Source of the DNA: Desulfobulbaceae bacterium | Lineage (GTDB): Bacteria > Desulfobacterota > Desulfobulbia > Desulfobulbales > SURF-16 | Direction: 5' to 3' | Assembly: GCA_002868945.1 (NCBI GenBank) | Contig: PKTX01000046.1 | Location: forward strand, 56,628 to 120,627 | DNA length: 64,000 nt | Part shown: positions 1 through 8,713 of the stretch, one piece after another | Position numbering within the stretch: position 1 is the stretch's first letter | Layout of the letters: each line of letters starts with the position of its first letter | The notes under the pieces: generated by a model | Seen by the model: the letters and a program-made list of their open reading frames with translations, nothing else | Database searches by the model: none | What the model was told of the DNA's origin: nothing | Position numbers and translations under genes: made by a program

Positions 1-1002
1 CCGCATATTTTCTCTACCTTTTTCGCCATCGCCATGGATGCCGGAGCGCACCTCGCTGCGCTTATGCATCAGATCCCAGTGCAGGCGCTCCTCGACATTG
101 TGGGTTGTCTCCAGCTCACCGATGCCGCTCATGTGACAGACCGCACAGGTGGGCGCGGTGTAATCACCTGGCTGCCAGGTGTCGGGTGCCGCATCCCAGT
201 TCCACTCTTCTCCCTGGGTCTGATAGATCTGGCCGTGCTTGCTCTCCAAATAGATCTCGATATTCGGATGGTCGGGGCCGAGATGGCAACTGGCGCAGGC
301 CTCCGGTTTTCTGGCCTCGGCCACGGAGAATTGGTGGCGGGTATGGCACACCGTACAGTTGCCCACTGAGCCGTCCGGATACTTGGTGCCGACACCGGCC
401 GGCCAGGTTCCGGCCAGGGGTTTATTGTCCGGACCGACTTTGACTTCGGAGCCGTGGCAGACCTGGCAACCGGACTGGCGCGAGGCACCGTTGGCCGCTG
501 AGCCTTCCTCGACACCCATAAATCCGCCGCCCTCATGGTGCAACTGCAGTGCTACCAGCTTGCCGCCAGCCTTGTTCTTGTCATAGACCGCGATGCGGGC
601 CAGGTCAGCATGGGCACTCTGCTGAAACTGTTTAACCTCGGTGGGATGGCAGCGGCCACAGGTCTTTGAGGAGACCATGGGGGAGATGAAGGTCTTGCTG
701 CCCTTGATGCCAGAGCATTGGCTGGCCATGGGCGAGTTTTTGTCCACCACATGGCAGTCGTAGCAGGTGATGTTGGCGTGCCCCATTTTCCCCTGTTTCC
801 AGGCCTCGATAATACCGGGCGTCTTCTGGGCGTGACACTCGATACATTTGCTTGCCTCAGCGGAAATGCCGCGCTTGACCACCACCTCCTTGGGGGCCAT
901 GTTGGGCATGCCGGCTGCCTGGGCATGTGTTGTGCCGAGGCTGAAGGCCCCGGCCAACAGAGCCGCGCCCACCAGTACGGGGTGTACACATTGTCTTATC
1001 AT
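1..1002 (-). CDS. hao: Octaheme hydroxylamine oxidoreductase-like cytochrome c (3' end outside window)
   Basis: The first 334 residues are visible; the reading frame is still open at base 1, so the C-terminus is missing. A signal peptide (residues 1 to about 29) is followed by seven CxxCH haem motifs (CIECH, CYDCH, CGRCH, CQVCH, CTVCH, CASCH, CAVCH). Their spacing and the surrounding sequence ([19 protein letters not shown] near the end) resemble the octaheme HAO family, so an eighth haem is expected beyond the edge. The family either oxidises hydroxylamine or, in nitrate-ammonifying epsilonproteobacteria that lack NrfA, is thought to reduce nitrite. The residue that separates these, the tyrosine cross-linked to the P460 haem, lies in the missing part. 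The ATG follows AGGAGGG closely. It lies 38 bp behind a NapC/NirT cytochrome, a likely quinol-side electron donor, and is probably exported to the periplasm. Confidence 0.85.
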   Translation of the reverse strand, partial: MIRQCVHPVLVGAALLAGAFSLGTTHAQAAGMPNMAPKEVVVKRGISAEASKCIECHAQKTPGIIEAWKQGKMGHANITCYDCHVVDKNSPMASQCSGIKGSKTFISPMVSSKTCGRCHPTEVKQFQQSAHADLARIAVYDKNKAGGKLVALQLHHEGGGFMGVEEGSAANGASRQSGCQVCHGSEVKVGPDNKPLAGTWPAGVGTKYPDGSVGNCTVCHTRHQFSVAEARKPEACASCHLGPDHPNIEIYLESKHGQIYQTQGEEWNWDAAPDTWQPGDYTAPTCAVCHMSGIGELETTHNVEERLHWDLMHKRSEVRSGIHGDGEKGRENMR

Positions 1003-1040
1003 TGTTCCCTCCTTCTTTGTTCTCTCTGTGGTATACGTCT

Positions 1041-1601
1041 TCATGTCTTGTTGAAAAACCTCGCTGCTGTCTCCAGCATGTCTTTGTGGCCCACATGCGG
1101 ATGGCATTCCGCGCAGCGCTTACCGGTGGTGCCCAGCATATACTGGCGATGGGCGATAAGGCCGCCGGAAGGAATTCCGGGTGGGGTTAAATTGTGATGG
1201 CAGCGCCGGCAGGCACTGTCAAAGGTGAAGTGAAGGCGGTTGCCTTCGGCATTGGCGGCCCAGTCAAACTTCTGGGCATCAAAGGTGATGTTTTGAATAA
1301 CATCACCGGTGCCGGTAATGGCCTTGGTTGTCAGATATTCCACGAAATTGCCGTGGGGCAGGTGACAGTCAACGCACTGGGCGGCAAAACCCTGCGGGTT
1401 CTGGCCGCCATGGACCGATTCCTGCCAGGAGGCCCGGAAGGGCGCCATGGCATGACATTTCACGCAAAAGGCATCGGTGTTTGTCGTTTCAATCATAAAG
1501 CCCGATGCCAAGACGGTGACCAAGGCAAGGAGCACTCCCATGGAGATGCCTACCCACAAGGCCTTCTTGCCCCGGGGATGCCTCGTTCCCTCTTGTTCCA
1601 T
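1041..1601 (-). CDS. NapC/NirT-family membrane-anchored tetraheme cytochrome c
   Basis: 186 residues. One N-terminal transmembrane anchor (about residues 14-34) is followed by four CxxCH motifs: CVKCH, CVDCH, CRRCH and CAECH. That is the layout of NapC/NrfH/CycM quinol dehydrogenases, which take electrons from the membrane quinol pool and hand them to a periplasmic partner. The partner is most likely the HAO-like cytochrome encoded 38 bp downstream, as in the cytochrome-HAO pairs of epsilonproteobacteria. The start is clear: a strong AGGAGGTGA lies just before the ATG. A second, different NapC gene ends the nap cluster, so this copy is probably dedicated to HAO. A sigma-54-type promoter lies about 120 bp upstream. 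Confidence 0.88.
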   Translation of the reverse strand: MEQEGTRHPRGKKALWVGISMGVLLALVTVLASGFMIETTNTDAFCVKCHAMAPFRASWQESVHGGQNPQGFAAQCVDCHLPHGNFVEYLTTKAITGTGDVIQNITFDAQKFDWAANAEGNRLHFTFDSACRRCHHNLTPPGIPSGGLIAHRQYMLGTTGKRCAECHPHVGHKDMLETAARFFNKT

Positions 1602-1719
1602 TAAATCACCTCCTTTTATCTCGTTGAGCTGCTTGAATATTTCATGGGCACCTGCCTATAAAGAAATAAGGCGATGCCGGCCGCGATGGGAAGTTTGCGT
1701 TTCCGCTATTCTTACACGT

Positions 1720-1735
1720 AGCAAGTCCCGTTCCG
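1720..1735 (-). promoter_or_regulatory. Candidate sigma-54 promoter of the cytochrome-hao operon
   Basis: Read on the minus strand the site is CGGAACGGGACTTGCT. It keeps GG at -24 and TTGCT at -12 with exact spacing, against the consensus TGGCACG-N4-TTGCW. The nearest inverted-repeat operator half of 1775-1823 is centred about 49 bp upstream, almost the same geometry as at the napD promoter. The predicted RNA start is near 1709, leaving a leader of about 100 nt. Confidence 0.6.
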
Positions 1736-1774
1736 TGTATAAGTTGTTGATTTTGTGTGAACGTGGTCCGAGAT

Positions 1775-1823
1775 GTTACGGGATGGAAACAGTCGGTGGC
1801 GGCCAGGGTTACTGGTCGGTAAC
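1775..1823. promoter_or_regulatory. Paired inverted-repeat operators between hao and napF
   Basis: Two 16-bp imperfect palindromes: GTTACGGGATGGAAAC (1775-1790) and GTTACTGGTCGGTAAC (1808-1823). They match GTTACC-N4-GGTAAC at 10 and 11 of 12 arm positions. Centres are 33 bp apart, about three helical turns. The same motif occurs twice, perfectly, before napD. The pair sits between divergent operons and may serve both as upstream activating sequences for a sigma-54 enhancer-binding protein. Confidence 0.55.
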
Positions 1824-1856
1824 GACCGGCACGGGGCCGGTAAGGCGGTATGAATC

Positions 1857-1872
1857 ATGCAGCTTTGTTGCT
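1857..1872 (+). promoter_or_regulatory. Weak candidate sigma-54 promoter for napF
   Basis: ATGCAGCTTTGTTGCT keeps the -12 TTGCT, but the -24 element is TG instead of GG. The -24 position is about 43 bp from the nearer operator centre, similar to the other two sites. Position supports it; sequence only partly does. Confidence 0.25.
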
Positions 1873-1968
1873 CTGGAAGGGCGGCCGGGGTATCCTCTGT
1901 GCTCTGGAGACACCACTGCCCTTTGACCAAGGAGCAGGGCATCGTTAATATGAGTCAGGAAGGTGACA

Positions 1969-2436
1969 ATGGATCTGAGTAGACGCCTCTTGTTGACCGG
2001 AGGCCGGGCGCCGCTGATCAGGCCGCCCTGGTCCGGAAAGGAAGATGACTTTGCCCGTAAATGCAACGGCTGCGGTATCTGCGTTACGGTGTGTCCCGAG
2101 AAGATTCTGGAGATTGCTGGTGGCAATTATCCTTGGGTCAACTTTGCCGATGGTCACTGCACCTTCTGTGGCGCCTGTCGCCGGCACTGCCCGGAGCAGG
2201 CCCTTGCCGGTGGTGATGACGAGTCTCCCTGGTCTTGCACGGCAGTCATTGGTTCCGCTTGCCTGGCCCGCCAGGGTACCAGCTGCCGGAGCTGCGGCGA
2301 GCATTGTCAAGATGCAGCCATCACCTTCCGCCTCGGCCTGGGCGGCAGCAGTCAGCCACTGGTCAACACGGATCTGTGCAGCGGCTGCGGTGCCTGTGTG
2401 GGTGTCTGCCCGGTACAGGCCATCCATATTTTCTAG
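1969..2436 (+). CDS. napF: NapF ferredoxin-type protein
   Basis: 155 residues. The N-terminus MDLSRRLLLTGG is typical of NapF. Three cysteine clusters of the [4Fe-4S] type follow (CNGCGICVTVCP, CTFCGACRRHCP, CSGCGACVGVCP), plus a fourth cysteine-rich stretch, CRSCGEHC. NapF is a cytoplasmic iron-sulfur protein implicated in maturation of NapA. The ATG at 1969 is preferred over an in-frame GTG six bases earlier because AGGAAGG lies five bases before it. It is separated from napD by 464 bp containing its own regulatory elements, so napF is probably transcribed apart from the other nap genes. Confidence 0.88.
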   Translation: MDLSRRLLLTGGRAPLIRPPWSGKEDDFARKCNGCGICVTVCPEKILEIAGGNYPWVNFADGHCTFCGACRRHCPEQALAGGDDESPWSCTAVIGSACLARQGTSCRSCGEHCQDAAITFRLGLGGSSQPLVNTDLCSGCGACVGVCPVQAIHIF

Positions 2437-2571
2437 GGCAACTTGAATACAAGATGGCCACAGGCGAAACAGCTGCCTATTCAAGGCGCCTTTAAAAAAA
2501 AGCCATCCGCAGTACCATTGTTGTTCGATCCCGTGCCGCCTGTTCGTCTGCATGACCGGTGGTTTTCAGTG

Positions 2572-2660
2572 GTGCCTGTCCGGCAATGGCCCTGCCGATC
2601 GATCCGCCGGAGTCTCGCGAACTCGCGAGACTCGGAAGTGTCCTCTTTCTGGACAGACAC
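2572..2660. repeat. MITE-like palindromic repeat, B-type ends, copy upstream of napD
   Basis: The left end GTGCCTGTCC and right end GGACAGACAC are inverted repeats of each other with one mismatch, the ends of the B-type family seen again near 47156 and 55830. The centre holds a perfect 24-bp palindrome (2610-2633; arms GAGTCTCGCGA / TCGCGAGACTC). The GCGAGACTC arm recurs inside copies at about 16320, 32665, 40375 and 55780. Confidence 0.55.
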
Positions 2661-2704
2661 TCCATACCCTGTTTTTCGAGAGACATTAGCTGACCTGGCG
2701 GGGT

Positions 2705-2720
2705 GTTACCTGAAGGTAAC
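2705..2720. promoter_or_regulatory. Inverted-repeat operator, distal site of napD promoter
   Basis: GTTACCTGAAGGTAAC is a perfect GTTACC-N4-GGTAAC palindrome, centred about 32 bp from an identical-arm site downstream and about 100 bp upstream of the predicted RNA start. This is the usual position for sigma-54 enhancer-binding proteins. Confidence 0.65.
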
Positions 2721-2736
2721 GCTTCCCGTGCCTTTT

Positions 2737-2752
2737 GTTACCTGCTGGTAAC
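2737..2752. promoter_or_regulatory. Inverted-repeat operator, proximal site of napD promoter
   Basis: GTTACCTGCTGGTAAC is a second perfect GTTACC-N4-GGTAAC palindrome. Its centre is about 47 bp upstream of the -24 GG of the sigma-54 promoter at 2790. Confidence 0.65.
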
Positions 2753-2789
2753 AACATCTTGTTTTTCCGCCGTTTCCGGCCGATTTTTT

Positions 2790-2805
2790 TGGCATACCTC
2801 TTGCT
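2790..2805 (+). promoter_or_regulatory. Sigma-54 (RpoN) promoter of napDAGHBC
   Basis: TGGCATACCTCTTGCT matches TGGCACG-N4-TTGCW with GG and GC exactly placed. The predicted RNA start is near 2816, about 85 nt before napD. Together with the two palindromes upstream this is the best-supported promoter in the window. Confidence 0.72.
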
Positions 2806-2900
2806 CTTCCCTTGATATGTGTGTGCATACTAAGAGTGTCGTCCCCCTATAGATGGCGGACAGGGTGGCCATATCATGAATTCAAGGTGAGGAGTACCAC

Positions 2901-3137
2901 ATGGATATTGCAGGGGTTTTGGTTCATGTCAAACCGAGTGCGGTGGATCTGGTTGCAGAGTGTTTGGGCCGGCTGCCCGGCGTCGAGATTCATGCCAGGA
3001 CGCAGGACAGTCGTTTTGTCGTCACCATCGAAGATGACGGCCATGGGGGAGTGTCCGATACCCTGAGCCAAGTCAATACCATCCAGGGAGTTCTTTCGGC
3101 AGCCATGGTTTATCAGCACGCAGAAGACGAGCAGTGA
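2901..3137 (+). CDS. napD: NapD chaperone for periplasmic nitrate reductase
   Basis: 78 residues, close to the usual NapD length. The sequence begins MDIAGVLVHVKPS and contains LPGVEIHAR, as in the ferredoxin-like fold of NapD. NapD binds the twin-arginine signal of NapA in the cytoplasm and delays its export until the molybdenum cofactor is inserted. A GGTGAGGAG ribosome-binding site precedes the ATG. It is the first gene of the run napD-A-G-H-B-C and starts 83 bp before napA. Confidence 0.85.
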   Translation: MDIAGVLVHVKPSAVDLVAECLGRLPGVEIHARTQDSRFVVTIEDDGHGGVSDTLSQVNTIQGVLSAAMVYQHAEDEQ

Positions 3138-3220
3138 AAATGGACCCGGGCCGGTTTTGCTGCCGGGAAACGCACTCTGCCGGTGGTCCGGAATGGGTGA
3201 GCAAGTAAAGAGGAGAGAAT

Positions 3221-5731
3221 ATGAAACTAACAAGGCGAAAATTTATTAAAAGCAATGCGATTGCGGCCACTGCCGTTGCCGCCGGTATAAGCCTGCCGCA
3301 AGGCGAGGTCCTGGCCCAACAAGAGGATCCCACCATCCGCTGGGATAAGGCGCCCTGTCGCTTTTGCGGTACCGGTTGCAGTGTCCTGGTGGGCACCAAG
3401 AACGGTAAGATGGTGGCCTCCCAGGGCGACCCGGATGCGCCGGTCAATAAGGGTCTCAACTGTATCAAGGGCTATTTTCTCTCCAAGATCATGTATGGTA
3501 AGGACCGTCTGCAAACCCCCATGCTGCGCATGAAAAACGGCAAGTACGACAAGAACGGCGTCTTTACCAAGGTTTCCTGGGACACCGCCTTTGATATCAT
3601 GGCCGTCAAGTGGAAGGAGGCCCTTAAAAAGAAGGGGCCCAGCGCCGTGGGGATGTTCGGTTCCGGCCAATGGACGGTGTGGGAGGGGTATGCCGCCGCC
3701 AAGCTCTATAAGGCGGGTTTCCGTTCCAACAATATTGATCCCAATGCCCGTCACTGCATGGCATCGGCGGTGGCCGGCTTTATCAGGACATTCGGCTCGG
3801 ATGAGCCCATGGGTTGTTATGACGATCTCGAACATGCCGATGCCTTTGTCCTCTGGGGCTCCAACATGGCGGAGATGCATCCCATTCTCTGGTCACGCCT
3901 CACCGACCGGCGTCTCACCGCATCGCACGTCAGGGTGGCGGTGCTCTCCACCTTTGAGAACCGCAACTTTGAACTGGCGGATCTCGGCCTCATCATGAAG
4001 CCCCAGTCCGATCTGGCTATTCTTAACTATATCGCCAACTACATCATCGAAAACGGTAAGGTCAACGAGGCCTTTGTCGCCAAGACGGTGAACTTCAAAA
4101 GGGGTAATGCCGATATCGGCTATGGCCTCAGACCCACCGATCCCCGGGAGCAGAAGGCCAAGAACGCCACCAAGGCCGGTGGTTCCTCGCCCATCTCCTT
4201 TGAGGAGTATAAGGCCTTTGTCGCCGACTACACCCTGGAGAAGGCCCATGAGATCTCCGGCGTGCCCAAGGAGCAACTGGTGGCCCTGGCCAAACTCTAC
4301 GCCGATCCCAAGACCAAGGTGGTCTCCTACTGGACCATGGGCTTTAACCAGCACAGCCGCGGCACCTGGGTCAATAATCTGGTCTATAACATCCATCTGT
4401 TGACCGGCAAGATTTCAGAGCCCGGGAACGGTCCCTTCTCCCTTACCGGTCAGCCCTCGGCCTGCGGCACGGCCCGCGAGGTGGGCACCTTTGCCCACCG
4501 CCTGCCTGCCGATCTGGTGGTTAAAAAGCCGGAACACCGCGCCTTTTCCGAAGAGATCTGGAAGCTGCCCCAGGGCACTATCCCCGGTCAGGTCGGTTTC
4601 CATGCCGTGCTCATGCAGCGCAAGCTGCGGGACCGGGAGATGAACTGCTACTGGCAGATGTGCAACAACAATATGCAGGCTGGTCCCAATATTAATGATG
4701 AGATGTATCCGGCCTGGCGTGATCCGGAGAATTTCATTGTGGTCTCCGATCCCTATCCCACCGTGTCGGCCCAGGCCGCCGATCTGATTCTGCCCACCGC
4801 CATGTGGGTGGAGAAGGAGGGGGCCTACGGCAATGCCGAGCGGCGCACCCAGTTCTGGCGCCAGCAGGTCAAGGCACCGGGCCAGTCGCAGTCAGACCTC
4901 TGGCAGCTGGTGGAATTCTCCAAACGCTTTAAGGTGGAAGAGGTATGGCCGGCCGAGCTTATCGCCAAGAAGCCGGAGTATAAGGGAAAAACCCTCTATG
5001 ACGTGCTTTATGCCAATGGCCAGGTCAATAAGTTCGGCAGACAGAAGATCACCGATATGGCCGGCAACGTCTACGACAACAGCGAGATGGACCATTTCGG
5101 CTTCTATATCCAGAAGGGCCTCTATGAGGAGTATCGCCTCTTTGGTCTGAAGGGACCCAAGAAGGGCCATGAACTGGGCGAGTTTGACAAGTACCACCAG
5201 GCGCGCGGCCTGCGCTGGCCGGTAATTGACGGTAAGGAGACCCTGTGGCGTTATCGGGAGGGCTATGATCCCTATGTCAAGAAGGGAGAGGGCGTGGTTT
5301 TTTACGGCCAGAATGATGGTCGTGCCAATATTTTTGCGCTGCCCTGGGAACCGCCGGCCGAGTCGCCGGACAGCGAGTATGATCTCTGGCTCTCCACCGG
5401 TCGTGTGCTGGAACATTGGCATACCGGTTCCATGACCCAGCGGGTCCCGGAACTGTACCGGGCCGTGCCCCATGCCGTGGTTTTTATGAATGCCAAGGAT
5501 GCCGAGAGGCGCGGCCTGCGTCGTGGTGTGCCGGCCAAACTGATCACCCGGCGCGGGGAAATTACCGCCACCGTGGAAACAAGAGGCCGCAACCGAATGC
5601 CGGAGGGGCTCATTTTTGTGCCTTTTTTCGATGCCAGGCGCCTGGTCAACAAGCTGGTGCTGGATGCCACCTGCCCCATTTCCAAGGAGACCGATTTCAA
5701 GAAATGCGCTGTTAAGGTGGTCAAGGCATAA
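3221..5731 (+). CDS. napA: Periplasmic nitrate reductase catalytic subunit NapA
   Basis: 836 residues, the normal NapA length. A twin-arginine signal (TRRKF, residues 4-8) directs folded export. The N-terminal [4Fe-4S] site is C46-x2-C49-x3-C53 with the fourth ligand at C81. The molybdenum ligand is Cys179 in [10 protein letters not shown]. The protein binds the bis-MGD cofactor and reduces nitrate to nitrite in the periplasm with electrons from NapB or NapC. A GGAGAG site precedes the ATG. The downstream order G-H-B-C is that of quinol-linked Nap systems. Formate dehydrogenase and assimilatory reductases share the fold, but the nap neighbours settle the assignment. Confidence 0.95.
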   Translation: MKLTRRKFIKSNAIAATAVAAGISLPQGEVLAQQEDPTIRWDKAPCRFCGTGCSVLVGTKNGKMVASQGDPDAPVNKGLNCIKGYFLSKIMYGKDRLQTPMLRMKNGKYDKNGVFTKVSWDTAFDIMAVKWKEALKKKGPSAVGMFGSGQWTVWEGYAAAKLYKAGFRSNNIDPNARHCMASAVAGFIRTFGSDEPMGCYDDLEHADAFVLWGSNMAEMHPILWSRLTDRRLTASHVRVAVLSTFENRNFELADLGLIMKPQSDLAILNYIANYIIENGKVNEAFVAKTVNFKRGNADIGYGLRPTDPREQKAKNATKAGGSSPISFEEYKAFVADYTLEKAHEISGVPKEQLVALAKLYADPKTKVVSYWTMGFNQHSRGTWVNNLVYNIHLLTGKISEPGNGPFSLTGQPSACGTAREVGTFAHRLPADLVVKKPEHRAFSEEIWKLPQGTIPGQVGFHAVLMQRKLRDREMNCYWQMCNNNMQAGPNINDEMYPAWRDPENFIVVSDPYPTVSAQAADLILPTAMWVEKEGAYGNAERRTQFWRQQVKAPGQSQSDLWQLVEFSKRFKVEEVWPAELIAKKPEYKGKTLYDVLYANGQVNKFGRQKITDMAGNVYDNSEMDHFGFYIQKGLYEEYRLFGLKGPKKGHELGEFDKYHQARGLRWPVIDGKETLWRYREGYDPYVKKGEGVVFYGQNDGRANIFALPWEPPAESPDSEYDLWLSTGRVLEHWHTGSMTQRVPELYRAVPHAVVFMNAKDAERRGLRRGVPAKLITRRGEITATVETRGRNRMPEGLIFVPFFDARRLVNKLVLDATCPISKETDFKKCAVKVVKA

Positions 5732-5752
5732 GTCGTGGTGGTGGGAAGAGAT

Positions 5753-6541
5753 ATGAGTGATGCAGAGGTAAAGGATCAAGCCCATGCCAGCCGCCGCAGA
5801 TTCCTGTTGGGGTCTGCGAAAACGGCCTGTGGCGTGGCCCTCTTCGGTCTGGGCCTGGGGTTCTATGGCGCTCGGCAGAGTGAGGCAATGCCTTACTATG
5901 CCATGCGGCCACCCGGTGCCCTGGATGAGAAACGTTTTCTGGCCGCCTGTATCCGGTGTGGCCAGTGCGTCCGGGCCTGTCCTTACAGCACCCTGCGTCT
6001 GGCCGCTCCGGAGGAAAAGGTGGCCACCGGCACCCCCTATTTTATTGCGCGCCAGATCCCCTGTGAGCTCTGTGAGAATCGGCCCTGTATCACGGCGTGT
6101 CCGTCAGGGGCCCTGGATCCTACTCTCACCGATATCTATCAGGCCAGGATGGGCCTGGCTGTTGTCATGGACCAAGAAAGCTGTCTGAACTTTCTGGGGC
6201 TGCGCTGTGATGTCTGTTACCGCAGCTGCCCATTGCTCGACAAGGCCATTAGCCTGGATGCCCAACATAACCGGCGCAGCGGTAAGCACACCCTCTTTAT
6301 TCCCACGGTGCATTCCAAGCACTGTACCGGTTGCGGCAAGTGCGAAAAGTCCTGTGTCCTGGAAAAGGCGGCCATCAAGGTTGTGCCCCTTGTCCTGGCC
6401 AAGGGTGAGCTGGGCAAACATTATCGTCTGGGCTGGGAAGAAAAGAGCAAGGCCGGCCGCAGTCTCATTCCTGAGCAGTTGGATCTGCCTGATCGTCTGC
6501 CTGAATTTGACAGCCCCCTGCAACCGGAGTGGAAGCCATGA
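5753..6541 (+). CDS. napG: NapG ferredoxin-type quinol dehydrogenase subunit
   Basis: 262 residues. A twin-arginine motif (SRRRFLLG) with a hydrophobic stretch marks it for Tat export. Four cysteine clusters for [4Fe-4S] centres follow: [35 protein letters not shown] (with an upstream cysteine) and [11 protein letters not shown]. NapG works with the membrane protein NapH to pass electrons from quinol to the nitrate reductase. The ATG at 5753 has GGGAAGAG before it; a GTG 18 bases upstream is less likely. Its stop overlaps the napH start by four bases, which suggests translational coupling. Confidence 0.92.
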   Translation: MSDAEVKDQAHASRRRFLLGSAKTACGVALFGLGLGFYGARQSEAMPYYAMRPPGALDEKRFLAACIRCGQCVRACPYSTLRLAAPEEKVATGTPYFIARQIPCELCENRPCITACPSGALDPTLTDIYQARMGLAVVMDQESCLNFLGLRCDVCYRSCPLLDKAISLDAQHNRRSGKHTLFIPTVHSKHCTGCGKCEKSCVLEKAAIKVVPLVLAKGELGKHYRLGWEEKSKAGRSLIPEQLDLPDRLPEFDSPLQPEWKP

Positions 6542-7395
6542 CCGATAGCAAAGAGATCGGCGCTCTGGCCATCAGTCGCAAGGGCTGGCTGCGCTCCCAT
6601 CAATGGCTGCTGTTGCGCCGCACCGTGCAGGTGGTGATCCTCCTGCTCTTCCTGGCCGGACCGCTGACCGGAGTCTGGCTCCTGAAAGGCTCATTGGCCG
6701 GCAGTCGCTTCCTTGACCTGGTGCCCCTTCATGATCCCTACATCCAGCTGCAGGGTCTTGTCGGTGGTCATGTGCCCACCACCACCGTCCTTATCGGTGT
6801 TCTGCTGGTCGGCGGCTTCTATCTGCTGGTCGGCGGCAGGGTCTATTGCTCTTGGGTCTGCCCGGTCAATATGATCACCGATGCGGCGGCCTGGCTGCGC
6901 AGGCGGCTGGCCATCGAGGAGGGTATGCGCCTTGCCAGGAGCACCAGGTACTGGTTGATGGGTATGGTGCTGCTGCTTTCCGCCCTGCTCGGCATGATTG
7001 TCTGGGAATTGCTTAATCCGATTACCATGTTGTACCGCGGTCTCTTGTTCGGCATGGGGATGGCCTGGCTTATTCCGGTTGCCATCTTTTTCTTTGATCT
7101 GCTGGTGGCCAAGCATGGTTGGTGCGGCCATCTCTGCCCGGTGGGCAGCTTCTACAGCCTGCTTGCCCTTGGCAGTCCGCTGCGGGTCCGGGCCAATGGT
7201 CGGCAAGAGTGCATTAAATGCCAGGACTGTTACGCGGTCTGCCCGGAGCCGCAGGTTATCTCGCCGGCCCTCAATGGCGCAGAGCAGGGCAGGGGGCCGG
7301 TAATTCTTTCAGCCAACTGTACCAATTGCGGCAGGTGCATTGATATCTGCGCCGAGGGGGTTTTTTCCTTTGGCAGTCGTTTTCATAATCAATGA
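6538..7395 (+). CDS. napH: NapH membrane iron-sulfur quinol dehydrogenase
   Basis: 285 residues. Four hydrophobic segments (near residues 24-46, 78-100, 140-160 and 168-188) make it an inner-membrane protein. Two CxxxCP motifs (CSWVCPV and CGHLCPVG) are typical of NapH/CcoG-like proteins. Two C-terminal ferredoxin clusters follow ([12 protein letters not shown] and [11 protein letters not shown]). It oxidises quinol together with NapG. The start is the ATG overlapping the napG stop; a GTG nine bases earlier is also open. Confidence 0.9.
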   Translation: MTDSKEIGALAISRKGWLRSHQWLLLRRTVQVVILLLFLAGPLTGVWLLKGSLAGSRFLDLVPLHDPYIQLQGLVGGHVPTTTVLIGVLLVGGFYLLVGGRVYCSWVCPVNMITDAAAWLRRRLAIEEGMRLARSTRYWLMGMVLLLSALLGMIVWELLNPITMLYRGLLFGMGMAWLIPVAIFFFDLLVAKHGWCGHLCPVGSFYSLLALGSPLRVRANGRQECIKCQDCYAVCPEPQVISPALNGAEQGRGPVILSANCTNCGRCIDICAEGVFSFGSRFHNQ

Positions 7396-7411
7396 GAGGA
7401 GAGATTCTTTT

Positions 7412-7492
7412 CGCTAATGTTCATGACCCAACAGGGTCGCAAAGCCGTATGGGAGTCCGGGGGGCGACACTGGCGTCCCGCAGGCGGGCTTT
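7412..7492 (+). promoter_or_regulatory. Structured leader before napB, possibly GEMM-like
   Basis: The 127-bp gap before napB holds a small hairpin, GACCC-AACA-GGGTC (7425-7438), followed directly by GCAAAGCC. That resembles the hairpin-then-GCAAAGCC core of c-di-GMP (GEMM) riboswitches, which often precede cytochrome genes in related bacteria. The GNRA loop and the rest of the fold are not convincing, so this is only a lead. Confidence 0.18.
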
Positions 7493-7522
7493 TATATAAA
7501 ACCGGCAAGAGGAGTTGATGAA

Positions 7523-7969
7523 ATGAAGAAATATATGTCCCTGGTTGTCCTGTCATGTGTTGCGTCTTGTTTGCTTATGGCCTCTCCGGCAGCAGCCGAG
7601 ACTGTCCAGTCATTGCGGGGCGCCCGTGAGATAGAGTCGCCTTCCCAGAAGCCGGAGGTGGAAAAGCTGATTGCCGATCAGCGCCCCATTAAGAGGGATT
7701 TTGTCCAGCAACCGCCGTTGATCCCCCACAAAACCGAGGGTTACCTGGTCACCAGAAACTATAATAAATGCCTCAGTTGCCATAGCTGGGCCAACTATAA
7801 GTCAGCCGGGGCCACCAAGATAAGTCCCACCCATTTTGTCGATAGTCACGGCAAAGAGCTGACCAACGTGGCACCGCGCCGCTACTTCTGCGTGCAGTGC
7901 CATGTAACGCAGGCGGATGCGCCGGTGCTCATTGAAAACACCTTTGAACCGATGCAGGCCATCAAGTAA
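7523..7969 (+). CDS. napB: NapB diheme cytochrome c subunit of nitrate reductase
   Basis: 148 residues with a cleavable signal peptide ending near ASPAAAE. Two haem motifs (CLSCHSW and CVQCHVT) and the segment APRRYFCVQCHVTQADA match NapB. It carries electrons to NapA in the periplasm. A strong AAGAGGAG site precedes the ATG. It lies between napH and napC, an order common outside enterobacteria. Confidence 0.92.
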   Translation: MKKYMSLVVLSCVASCLLMASPAAAETVQSLRGAREIESPSQKPEVEKLIADQRPIKRDFVQQPPLIPHKTEGYLVTRNYNKCLSCHSWANYKSAGATKISPTHFVDSHGKELTNVAPRRYFCVQCHVTQADAPVLIENTFEPMQAIK

Positions 7970-8007
7970 GGAACCAATGATATTACCAGTGATTGCAGGA
8001 GTTAAAT

Positions 8008-8610
8008 ATGCTTGAAGATAATAGAGGCTGGTGGGATAAGCTGCGGCGCCCCAGCGCCAGGTATTCGGTTCTTACTCTGCTGGCTATCGGTTTTGTGGCC
8101 GGGGTCGTGGCCTTGGGCGGTTTTCTGGGCGAACTCAAGGCAACGGCCCAGGAATCGTTTTGTATCTCCTGTCATGAGATGCGGGAAAATGTCTATGAGG
8201 AGTATAAAAACACCGCCCATTTCAGCAATAAGAGTGGTGTGCGCGCCACCTGTGCCGATTGCCATCTGGCCGAGGATCTGCTGCCTAAAATGGCCCGCAA
8301 GGTCGCGGCAAGTCGGGAGGTCTTCCATAAGATTATGGGAACCATCAACACCAAAGAGAAATTTGAAGAACATCGTCTCACCATGGCCAAGCGGGTCTGG
8401 GAGGGGATGAAGGCCAATGATTCACGGGAGTGCCGCAGCTGTCATGACGGCAAGTCCATGGATTACAGCAAACAATCGCGTCGGGCCCGGGAGCAGCATA
8501 TCAAGGGCGACAACGAGGGACTGACCTGTATAGAGTGCCATAAGGGGATCGCCCATCGTCTTCCCGATATGAGAGAGATTGATCCGTCTGCCGTGATCAT
8601 TGTGCAGTAG
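8008..8610 (+). CDS. napC: NapC tetraheme cytochrome c quinol dehydrogenase
   Basis: 200 residues. One transmembrane anchor (about residues 22-42) precedes four haem motifs: CISCHEM, CADCHLA, CRSCHDG and CIECHKG. NapC oxidises menaquinol and reduces NapB or NapA. The ATG at 8008 is chosen because CAGGAG lies eight bases upstream. The cluster therefore has both NapGH and NapC, two routes from quinol, and the hao operon adds a third protein of the NapC type. Confidence 0.9.
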   Translation: MLEDNRGWWDKLRRPSARYSVLTLLAIGFVAGVVALGGFLGELKATAQESFCISCHEMRENVYEEYKNTAHFSNKSGVRATCADCHLAEDLLPKMARKVAASREVFHKIMGTINTKEKFEEHRLTMAKRVWEGMKANDSRECRSCHDGKSMDYSKQSRRAREQHIKGDNEGLTCIECHKGIAHRLPDMREIDPSAVIIVQ

Positions 8611-8630
8611 AAAGTGTTCGTTCAGATCTC

Positions 8631-8670
8631 CACAAAAAAGGCCGCCCCGGAAGAGGCGGCCTTTTTTGTG
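8631..8670. terminator. Bidirectional Rho-independent terminator between napC and trpA
   Basis: A perfect 16-bp stem (CACAAAAAAGGCCGCC / GGCGGCCTTTTTTGTG) with an 8-base loop. A-run and T-run on the two arms let it end napC and trpA transcripts converging from either side. Confidence 0.9.
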
Positions 8671-8713
8671 GCCATTGCATGGCGCGCCGGTGCTGACCGC
8701 TGTTAAAAATAAA

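Noticed and set aside
2572..2660. CRISPR repeat or FNR site before napD
   Set aside because: There is only a single palindromic unit without regular spacers, and no TTGAT-N4-ATCAA motif.
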